The notes beneath the pieces are model-generated. The model saw only the letters and a list, made by a program, of their open reading frames with translations, had not been told where the DNA came from and ran no database searches. Of a DNA stretch of 64,000 bases, positions 1 to 9,300 are shown one piece after another. The stretch comes from Rhexocercosporidium sp. MPI-PUGE-AT-0058 (lineage: Eukaryota; Ascomycota; Leotiomycetes; Helotiales): NCBI GenBank assembly GCA_020746875.1, contig JAGTJL010000007.1, positions 992,001-1,056,000 of the forward strand, given 5' to 3'. Positions within the stretch are counted from its first letter, which is position 1. Every line of letters starts with the position of its first letter. Both the position numbers and the translations under genes were made by a program.

Positions 1-160
1 GACGAAGGCCAACAGTACAGTATCTGATGAACCTGGCCGAGAGATGACAGGGTGCTCAAGAACCTGGATCCGGTCAGTGGCATTACCTTCATCCTCATTG
101 ATAAATCGGATCTGGTCCTGCCTATGATCACTATCGTTGCGTTTAATCAGTGGCAGGGAG

Positions 161-250
161 CAGTGCAACACAGATAGAGTGTGCAATGCAGGTAAGGTGT
201 GCAATCCAAGTAAGGTGTGCAACGCAGATAGGGTGTGCAATCCAAAAGAT
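161..250 (+). repeat. 18-bp tandem repeat, about five copies
   Basis: Units of the form GTGTGCAAtgCAggTAAG follow each other at 179, 197, 215 and 233, with a more diverged copy at 161-178. The period of 18 bp is a multiple of three, so one open frame reads a repeated hexapeptide of the type VCNxxK. I see no gene context for it and take it as a minisatellite at the edge of the LTR-like block. Confidence 0.75.
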
Positions 251-611
251 AATCCAGATGGTTGGCACCATAAGACCATTCATAACGCAGTACCAACCAA
301 AGGATGGTACGAACCAGCGAGTAGTACCATCGCACACCTCACAACTACGATCTCAGTTCTAGTAGTAATCTAGATCACGGTGTACATCAGGTCACGTGAT
401 GGATCTCAGGATCCAGGAGATCCAGGAGCTCGAAGGGTTCTATATAAGACTGGCACGTCTGCCATTGGATAGGAGCTTCGCGCTTAAATTAAAATAGTAT
501 CTTCAATCCATACTTAGTAACTGTCAGACCCCGTACGTGATACACCTATTCCTTCGGATCAGAGATCAACCAGCCTTCCTGTGTTTACCGAGTAAATACA
601 CGACCGTTACA
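164..611 (+). repeat. LTR-like block, probable retrotransposon remnant
   Basis: The block begins TGCAAC and ends GTTACA, short near-inverted termini (one mismatch) with the TG...CA ends usual for LTRs. A purine-rich run (GGCAGGGAG, 152-160) lies just before it, as a polypurine tract lies before a 3' LTR. It contains a TATA box (TATATAAG, 441-448) followed by an AT-rich leader. No 5-bp target duplication is visible and the retroelement coding region would lie off the left edge, so this is an inference from shape only. Confidence 0.3.
441..448 (+). promoter_or_regulatory. TATA box inside the LTR-like block
   Basis: TATATAAG lies about 165 bp before the proposed right end of the block, where a fungal LTR promoter would be. 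No host gene starts downstream of it within 3 kb on the plus strand. Confidence 0.35.
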
Positions 612-1218
612 ATAGGCTAGGCCAGGGCAAGACAGGTTATATAGTTATATAGAGACTTTCCAAAGTAGGTATCTTGCCTTGGCCAGTTAACCAAACTATA
701 CATAATGGCTCAAGGGTTAGCCTAGGGTAGGGAGCAGGTAGGATATATATGGCTAGTAATCCCCGGGTGGTATAAGAGCAACTAGCTTGTGATCTGGTCA
801 TAATCTGGTCACGAGTTACTTGCAAGTTGGTTATGGGTAGGTCGTGGGTTTATAAGGGACCGGGGGTGGTAAGGGTAGGCACGGGCCTACTTGTTGCATG
901 TTATAGCAAGGCTGCCGTGTAGCACCAGCCGCCGGCTCCCTACCTGAGATAGACTAGCCTGCCTAATCAAGTATAGCAAGTATGCTAGATATAAATGAGG
1001 GTAAATGAACGGCACATGCACTAAATCGAGGGGAAAACAAAGGGCCTGAGGAACCGAGATAAATAATAACACACACACACACAGAGTATTTGAAATGCAT
1101 ATGATTGTTTATTTGTTGACCTTAACAATTTCAGGCGAGAACAGCCCCATAGTCATCCCGTATCTAGTCCTTGATTCCTTGCGGCTCCAAACTTGTGCCC
1201 TTCTACGCCAACGTCCTC
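612..1218. other. Intergenic, no gene seen
   Basis: About 600 bp with frequent stops on both strands. The only structure is a short CA run (about 1069-1083) just beyond the 3' end of the small secreted-protein gene. Confidence 0.6.
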
Positions 1219-1494
1219 CTAGTTCTTGCAGGTGAACGAGTTCTGGCAGACTGGGCCAACCAGGCGCTGGCAGATCCGGCAATTGTCTCCCGTCAACGTT
1301 CGGCATTGTCCACAAGTCTTAAGGTGAGCGCAGGTATCTCCGCTGCAGTTGTTGGTTCTAGCGCAAGAATAGCAACTCTCTGTAGTCACAGCGTCGACGC
1401 AAAGCACGCATGTGGTAATGATTTGCGGCACGGCGAGAACGCCAGTGGTAGCAACAGCCATGACAAATACGGCAGCAGACATAAAGAGCTTCAT
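1219..1494 (-). CDS. Small secreted cysteine-rich protein, effector-like
   Basis: Encodes 91 residues with a classical signal peptide: hydrophobic core at residues 3-19 and likely cleavage near VLA/VPQ at 21-22. The mature part of about 70 residues carries 12 cysteines (C29, C32, C41, C44, C50, C55, C61, C64, C72, C75, C83, C89). Eight of them form four CxxC pairs (CVLC, CYSC, CGQC, CRIC). The even number, density and small size point to a disulfide-stabilised extracellular protein, as in many candidate effectors or antimicrobial-type proteins of fungi. I recognise no named family. It is intronless and isolated in a repeat-rich stretch, a common setting for effector candidates. It could also be a structural wall or surface protein. 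Confidence 0.75.
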   Translation of the reverse strand: MKLFMSAAVFVMAVATTGVLAVPQIITTCVLCVDAVTTESCYSCARTNNCSGDTCAHLKTCGQCRTLTGDNCRICQRLVGPVCQNSFTCKN

Positions 1495-1690
1495 TGTCGA
1501 GATTGTGTTGGAGAGTTGAAAATAGATGTCTAGAGCCTCATTAGCAGAGTATTATGCTTGTAACTACTATCACAAGGTTTTACCGTAGCTAATAGAAAGA
1601 ATGTAAAAGGATTTTGCTTGTGGGAAGGTAGTTGGTAGTTGATGAAGATTGTTGGTGAACAACTGTCATCCTCAGAGGATATGATTTTGT

Positions 1691-1697
1691 ATTTATA
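1691..1697 (-). promoter_or_regulatory. Candidate TATA box of the secreted-protein gene
   Basis: On the minus strand the sequence reads TATAAAT, 197 bp upstream of the ATG at 1494. It would give a 5' leader of roughly 165 nt. It rests on sequence only. Confidence 0.35.
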
Positions 1698-1783
1698 CTT
1701 ATCTCCTCTCTAGGTAACAATCTTGGTTATACTCTAAGTGGCTACTGACTATAGGTTCAATTGCGGTTCAAATACTAATCAGC

Positions 1784-1978
1784 AGCAACTCTTAAGTAGC
1801 TTAAACTCAAATCCAACTAAAATATAAGAAAGTTTACGTAGGTAGATAAGCAGCTCTTAAGTAGCTTAAACTCAAATCCAACTAGAATATAAGACAGTTT
1901 ACGTAGGTAGATAAGCAACTCTTAAGTAGCTTAAACTCAAATCCAACTAGAATATAAGAAAGTTCATGTAAGTAGATG
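1784..1978. repeat. 65-bp minisatellite, three copies
   Basis: Three successive copies begin CTCTTAAG at 1789, 1854 and 1919, giving an exact 65-bp period. They differ by only a few bases per copy; the third is most diverged at its right end. The unit is AT-rich and has no open frame. The copies are similar enough to suggest recent slippage or unequal exchange. Confidence 0.9.
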
Positions 1979-4308
1979 TTCCTTTAGCTTTAATTAAGCC
2001 AGGTATTGTTAAAGCGGTCAATTTAAGCTGGCAGTCCCTGTTAGTACAGATAAGAAAGTGTTTAATAAGTGAGCTGTTAGGTCTTAAGTTTAGCGTGATT
2101 AGTAGTAGAGTCACGCGTTCCTGACGGTTATTTTATAGCGTTACATAGTGATGTGGTTTATCAGCGAGTCGGCCAAAAACCTCTGTGATGCTTGCTCTAA
2201 TGCTACTTGCATCGGTGCATTCCCCAAATGCTTGAGGGGATTCGGATGATTCAGATGCAGGGTTGTATATTATCGACCTTCCTGATCTGTCTAGTCAAGG
2301 GTACCGTGCTGCAGGGTAGTGGCTTTCATCGTATATAAAGTTTGCACGTCCTGCTGTTTGACCATCTTCTTCGTCAATCCTTTCCCAACACTCCTTGCTC
2401 AGTGGTTTGACCTTGTTATGCTGTCAACCCCTCCCCACCGAGACCCACTCCGAACGCCCTGTCGCTGGCCCTGCCGCAGCCGAAAGTCTTGATACGAAGT
2501 ATCCGTGCTATATGACCCAGATCTTACCAGTTACAGACGGGAAATAATAAAACGGATTCGCTCATTGATTGATATCCCCTGCAAAGTGGAATATTCTAGT
2601 ACTCCGCACAGACACCAAAGGTTTGATTGTTCCAACAAGTACGAAGTAGCACGCTGGTTTGAAGCTAGAATCCCCAATCAGCTACTCTGGATTCGATCTT
2701 CTTGACTGTCGTGACGGCGATCATACCTCTAGATGGCATTACATTGGCCGAGATACAAGCATGAGCTTAGCTTACTGCCCTCTTCTGGTTGTTGCACTAT
2801 TATAATCCTTTTGGTGTGCTCTCTTGGCGTGTGCAATAGTGTAGGCTTGCCCTTGGTATTCCTTTATGCTATATAACCTGGCCAATAGAAGAAATGCTTC
2901 ATGTCGACGTTGCCAGCTTCTGCCTGGCTGTGCCGTGGCATTATGCGTCGAGGGAAGGATCTCGGTGAGCTCTCTTGGGTCGTGGAGACGGCGACTTGCG
3001 CTGCATGCCTTGACCTGGGCTGATCTGTGACAAGAAGGACCGATTTCTGCCAGACAATGGCAGCATTGAACCTCCTGCTGAGCATCCTATGGACTGAATA
3101 CAAAACGCCGGCGGTTGGAGAATGGGTCACCAAGCAGGTAGGCTGACGTGGAGGATTGCAAGGAGGCACCTTGGAAGGAGATTGATATATGTTCGTTGTA
3201 TATTGGACGGATGGATGTACGAAAGGGGGTTTGCAGTGGGTCTCGTCCAGTTCGCACTAATCTTGCTACTCCTCTTCGCTACAGGGTGCCAGCCCGCAGA
3301 GCTGGTCGATGCAAAGAAGAAGACGAAGCGGCGGTGGCCTGGCCTTGAGGACGAAAAAAAACCGGCGATGGAGATGTGGACGATAATAGCTTTAAAGATG
3401 AAGATGCTGAAGTTGGCGCTGATGCCGACTTTGGCTTCGATGATCACGATAGCGCTGTTGCCGACTTTGGCTTCGATGATCACGATAGCGCTGTTGCCGA
3501 CTTATGCTCCGAGAACGATAGTAATATCTCTAATGACGATATTATTATATATATATTCCGAACACGCATTAATAAACTACAGTAGTACGATATTCTACTT
3601 TATTAAAGTAAACGACTTTATCTTTTATTTGATTACTTACTTCGTTTCCTTAGTTATTGTAAATAGAGCCTTCGAGGCACCGAGCCTAACTCCCAATCAT
3701 AAATTTGATACAATCCAAGCTTCCCTAATTCTTGCGGTTGTGTTTGTTATTAGCTTGGAAAATCATCGTCGAAAGGGTCCCATTACCCACGTATGAATCG
3801 ACTTCGCGGAAAGTGGAAGGGCTGGCCATCGTGATCAACAGTTATGCAAATACAACAGAGTAGTTAAATTATTCAGTTCCTTGAGATCTTAATCCTATTC
3901 TTTGATCTAAGTCAGGATTTTCTCTTTATAGGTCATCATGTGATATGATGACCCATTTCCGATTTTATAAGGCAGACAGATTTTCGACTGGGCCAAAATT
4001 TTATGACAAAGAAAGAACTGACCACAATGAAACCGGTATTGCTTGGCGCTGTGGCATAATGAAGAAAAAGAGTTTACAAAGAGGAAGCCGATTTCGATTG
4101 TATCGTTGGCATTGTTCTCCTTTGGTGTCAATTCCTTCGACTTGGTTTTCCTTTCACTTTATTCGTTCCTCGATCTTGGAAACACCGCAGCTGGGATGCA
4201 ACTGTCAGCACGGCGAATTCCATCCCCGCGTTCGATTAATTCTAGACCGCTCAATTATTTCATCTCTAGAACAGCTCAGGGACATCACCCGGAGGATCAT
4301 CCGAAGAA
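1979..4308. other. Gene-poor, AT-rich intergenic region
   Basis: No convincing gene is visible on either strand. A TATA-like GTATATAAAG (2331-2340) is followed by a pyrimidine-rich leader and a short ATG frame at about 2417, but that frame closes after about 24 codons. Short open frames at 2505-2705 and 3122-3796 match nothing I know. The region looks like decayed repeat DNA between two genes. Confidence 0.5.
3424..3504 (+). repeat. 36-bp tandem repeat coding an acidic dodecapeptide
   Basis: Two nearly perfect 36-bp units start at 3424 and 3460, and a third partial copy starts at 3496. Read in the frame from 3376 they encode ADFGFDDHDSAV twice within a very acidic 69-residue frame ending at 3585. 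Upstream that frame is closed by a stop near a run of A residues, so it may be the tail of a broken coding sequence, perhaps a transposase or another acidic-tailed protein. No family is recognised. Confidence 0.7.
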
Positions 4309-5841
4309 ATGGGTACTACAGCAAATGATGGGTTTGAGCTTGTGCGAAAAGCGGGTGGGTAATGCATCTCTGCTTGAACTGGATACAGCTGACCGTTCTC
4401 AGGCCCTCTGGAAGTCTTGACAGACCTCTTCCACGATCTAGGAATCCAGTCCAACGTCCGCGTTTCTTGTGAGTACTCACATGAGACCAAAAAGCTCTCA
4501 CCACCAAGAGTGTTTCGGGCGTTGCAACAAGTCATCCAAGACATACCAGCCCTCGGCATCATTGGAGTTAGCCAACCTTCAGAGAAGAAGGTAGGAAATC
4601 ATCGCATTTGGGAAGCCAGACTCTCCTCAATTCGATTTTGTGATTGCGTTGAATTTCTGAATGAATCAAATACCAGCAGTGACACAGCACTGGCGAAGAT
4701 CTTCGAAGACGTTCACAACCATTGGTTCGATACTCAGGACACAACCAAACCCTGGTGGAGGCTGCTGATCGTGAATGGTTCAAATGCTATATTTGTTTTT
4801 CATCATTCCATTGGCGATGGAATATCTGGATATGCATTCCACAAACATCTGCTTGCAGCTTTGAATGCCAACGACACCGACCAAGACTCGGAAAACCAGG
4901 TAGTCGGTGACCAAATCTTTACCATTCAGAAAGGTTCCCACGAGGAAGAACCTATCGCTATAGATGAAATCGATGAAAAGCTATCATGGCTTCATGTTAT
5001 ACGTACGTTCCTATTCTGGAATGTGATGCGCATCTTTGTCAGGCCAAAGTATTTTCTATTTTCGGATGCCAAGGTTACCAACACATACCCAACTTTTAGC
5101 AAACCATTCCCTGTCGAGGAACGAACGCGCTCGAGGGTTGAGACCTTGCGAATCGGCCGAGCGACGATGGAGAAATGTCTCGCCAGCTGTCGGGAACACC
5201 AGACCTCTTTCACGGCTTTGCTACACACCATCATTTCGATAACCTTCGCAGCAGATATCTATCCGAAAGCGAAAGTTGGATTTACGAGAGTAGCAGTCAA
5301 CATTCGGCCACTCTTGAGGCGTGATCCTGGTCCAGACGTCTTCACCAATGCATCTGCAACATACTATCGGACACATCTTCTTGGGAAGTACCGAGCTGCA
5401 TCTCAAGACGGGAAGCTTGACCGAAATGCCGTGTGGATGCTGGCAGCAGCTTACAAAAAGCACATGAATGATTCAATTTACAAGTCCGATGATGTTCTTC
5501 AAGGCTACCTGACTTGTAGATTACTTGGGGAAGACAACGAAGAGGTTGGGTCTTTCTACGGCCTCGGACTCTACTTGAACAACTCGTTCCTCATATCGAA
5601 TGTTGGTGTTTTTCATCCAAAAGATGACATGAAAGCTGGGGGTTGGAGCGTCAAAGACGTTGGATTTGGCGCTGCTGCAATTCGTGCTGCTGTTGGCGAC
5701 TATGGCCCAGTTTTCTCAGTTGCAAGCACAAAGAACGGAGACTGTGTTATCGCAGCCACTTGGGAAGATGGAGTTCTGAAGGAAGAGATGATCAAGAAAG
5801 TTCTCAGTGCAGTTTTTGAAAGGTTGGAGTCTCTGGTATGA
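4309..5841 (+). CDS. Alcohol O-acetyltransferase-like protein (AATase / condensation-like fold)
   Basis: The model is join(4309..4354,4403..5841), 494 aa. The 48-bp intron starts GTGGGT, has GCTGACC as branch point and ends CAG; splicing joins FELVRKAG to PLEVLTDL, as at the N terminus of alcohol acetyltransferase-like proteins. The active-site motif HHSIGDG lies at residues 149-155 and fits the HHxxxDG signature of CoA-dependent acyltransferases, in which the second His is the catalytic base. Length agrees with fungal AATase proteins (450-550 aa). It probably transfers an acetyl or acyl group from CoA to an alcohol or amine, in ester formation or detoxification; the substrate cannot be read from the sequence. 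It stands alone with no biosynthetic cluster around it. Confidence 0.85.
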
Positions 5842-6375
5842 CAGTTCTTCCATCGTTTATAGGGGTGGACTGGAGTGAGCCGTGCCTGTTCTATCATCAT
5901 CGTCCTGGTTGGTCTTTGCAATTTCAATGAATGCTTGTTTATACCTCTCTGTCCTGTCAATTTCTATCCTGACACGCTTCAATAACATATATTCTTCATA
6001 ACGCCTTAGCTACCGCTAGCAACAGCGTCGGGAGTAAAACTAAGGTCCTTTCTGTCATCACGTGTGGACTGCCATCAGCTGAAAGCCTTCTGCCTGAGGT
6101 CTAAAGCGCCACCATGCAGCTGAATATCTTCCAATTGGCCGCCCTCAGCCTTCTGCCCCCCGGTACTTGTGCACTTCTCATGCATGCCCACTGCCCTTTC
6201 GCCAGCCTCAAGTCAGCCTGGGGCAGTGCTCACGATTTTCCTGAAATCTAAGAAGGTCTCCTCAATCCTCTTTTTAAGGTCGCGGTCGCCGGCATCTCAC
6301 CTTCCCAAACATAATCAGATTCTTGCCGTAAGACTCACCCCGATCAATTACTGAGTGTATCAAACTGCGAATGAG
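5842..6375. other. Intergenic, leader of the next gene
   Basis: No open gene. It should hold the 3' end of the acyltransferase transcript and the promoter and leader of the mosaic gene that starts at 6376. No clear TATA box was found. Confidence 0.5.
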
Positions 6376-9300
6376 ATGGCGTGGCCTAAGAATGTGGGCG
6401 TGGACCCGGGGGTCTTTCAACTTGATCACATGACTCAATCCGGACAACCTGATCCCCTCTCCCCTCTCAATGATTCGTTTGAGGGCGTGCATCCTAGCTT
6501 GCGGTATCTATCTAACTTCGACAACCCGCATTCGAACTTCATGGGCCTCGCCGAACCCGATCTGGGTTTCCAAACCCAGAACTTTGACATGTCAGACTTC
6601 ACTAGTCCCCCCTTTCATAATAGCCAACATCCCTCCAGTGACTCTTTCGGTTTGTGTTGCTGAACTGCCCACCAAATTATACTGGACTAACCATCTTTGG
6701 TAGCTTCTTCCAATACTGCTAACTCACATGGGGTTGGAGAAGCAATCGATTACCAGAGCACTAGCCATGGCGGGAACCATACAGCCACATCGACTTTCTG
6801 GCCACGGGCATCGAATACATTCTCTACTATTGATGTGAATTTCTTCAACGAACCTCCTGAACCTATGCCTTGGCAGCCCAGCATTCAAAACTCCTCCATC
6901 GATGTGTCCTCGATGATGAATGGCTTAAAACCGGAAAAGACAAGTCCAACGAAGCCAAAGTCTATTGCCAAGAGGGCACCAGATTCATCATCTCGAACTC
7001 GAAAAAAGCGAATGCGACTCATGTCTCGGAGAAGCTCATCGCCTGCACAGAACAAGCATGTACATGCCATACCCTCCCAGGCTCTACTTGTCTCGTCAAG
7101 CAATACTCCCAGCCAGGTTGACCTGACTGCAGTCCCCAAAGTCGACCTTCACGAAACTATTGCACTCCTGGAAGCATGGTTCCAGGAATTTTCGCCCTTC
7201 TCCCAACTCAAAGGCGCAGACCTGATTAATCAGGTGAAGCAATTGGTGCTCGAGGAACAAAAGTATGGCAAACTTTCACAGTCCGGAAGCAGTGGTGTCA
7301 ATGCAACAAGTACAGCTCCTTCAACCCAAGACACTGTCTCAAATTCAGAGATGGTCGACACGGAGTCTCGCTCAGACAACACATCCGTGTCTTCTACTCC
7401 TCGACAACCCCTCAAGAATGACGAAGATCCTGACGACTCCATGTCTACCACCGAAACCGAACCGGAAGTCAATCATGAGACCTGCAAGCAATGTGGTGTA
7501 AAAGCCCTGCTTCATTGCACTTGGAAAAATTGTGGATACTCAACTCATTCGTTTGCCGACTACAAGAGACACGAATCGGGCGAGAAGCATTGGCCACAAG
7601 AACGGTTCATGTGCTTGGAGTGCATCGATCACTCTACTCCAACTATGAACAACGGTCCGACCTGTAACTTCTGCCACATCCCCTTTTCAGCGCTAGGAGA
7701 CAATATCCCGGTCAACTATCTCCAATCCCGCCTCCAATGCCAAAATGCCAGGAAAGAACTCACAACCTTCATTCGAAAAGACCATCTCATCAACCATCTA
7801 CGTGAACACCACAACATAGTCAACATGAACACAACTATTGACGCCTGGAAATACGGTATCGATAGCAACTGGCCGAGGCAGTGTGGCTTCTGCGGGAGTC
7901 AATTTCAAACATGGAATGCGAGGATGGATCATCTCAAAGATCATTTCGTAAAGTGTTTCAAGACTGGAGAAGCTATGCCAAAATGGAAACTACCATTCCC
8001 CAAGTCAATGGACTTCCGTCCGTCCGGACCAACGCTTCCCAGGGGTGATGATGACGATGATGACCAAGATGATAACTTTGGCGGTAATGGTGGTTCTTGG
8101 GGCAAGGTAACTGGCAAACAAAACGGTCACTTCGCAACACAGACACGCGACAACTCCTTGGGTGGTTCCAGACCGCAAGATTGCTCGACATATACCCGAA
8201 ACAGGAAGGCTCACAATTCTGAGAACCAAAATCCAGCCCAAGATGCCGAGTTAGGCTCAATTGAGACTAAGACTGCAAGCATCACGTTACAACGATACCT
8301 AAATGACACCGACGAACCTATTGTTGCACGCTTGAGCCTGGGAACGTCAGACACATCGAAGATATTGCCGACATCAACTGAGAAAGAAGTAGTGGCATGC
8401 TCCAAAATGCCGATATCGCCTTCTGATCTTCATGAAAGTCATTCAAATGGGGTTCGCGGTGAGCACGAACTTCGCAGGCACACCGACAAAGCACATAGAG
8501 CGAGGGTGAAAGATGAACCTGATGCCCTGCTGCTTGAGGTTCAGAAACTCCGAGAGGAGACTGCACTTAAATCTGACAGTGATTCTTCTCCCCAAGAATT
8601 GGACGCCGAACCTCGCTGCTACAAACTCCCAGCTTCCGAGACGTTTGCCACAGAGCTAGACCAGGCCAATCAAAGCATTTCCATCTCTCGCCCTGTCGCT
8701 CTCGGGGAGAATGGTATGTGTACTCGCGAAGTCCCTTCGATTGCAATTCCTAGCAGCTCCGCCTACATAGACACCATCCGTCCCCAAGACGATACCGCAT
8801 CCGTGCAAACTTGCCAGTCCGTCTGTATTTTTGACTTCGCAGGTTGCACATCCGCTTTTTCCAGCAATGAAGAGAGGCGATGTCGCGTCATGCGCGAGCA
8901 TTCTAATCCTCAAGATCGCGTCTCAAAGCTCATGGGAAGCTGTGATTCCGAGTCCATGAATCTGGGACATAACCCGGAGTATCTCTATCCTGGAACATCC
9001 CGCTTCGCTTCCCCAGATGCCCTGTCAGCGACGACAAAATACTCGCCAGCGCCGTTCTCTATGGGAGGCTCGCCGCTATCAAATTTTGATTCACCAATCA
9101 CTGACTGGGATGACGACCAATCGCTGAGTCAATCGCCTGATCTATGTCCTTCGGTCCGCCCTCCGCAGAGCTGGGACACTTTCGAGTATCAGCACGGGCA
9201 ATTTGACAACTTTGCCTATGCCAGTATAGATGAAGTCCAGACCTTTGTGGATCCGTCTATCCTTCCTTCTCGAGACAATCTCTATCAGATCTACCCTCCT

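Noticed and set aside
3122..3796. 224-aa plus-strand frame with hydrophobic runs
   Set aside because: The hydrophobic runs come from AT-rich DNA and from the out-of-frame copy of the 36-bp repeat. No signal peptide or domain, and the acidic frame is the more plausible reading.
3945..4328. Frames upstream of the acyltransferase
   Set aside because: Two overlapping plus-strand frames run into the real start at 4309 with no domain or splice link; they look like leader sequence.
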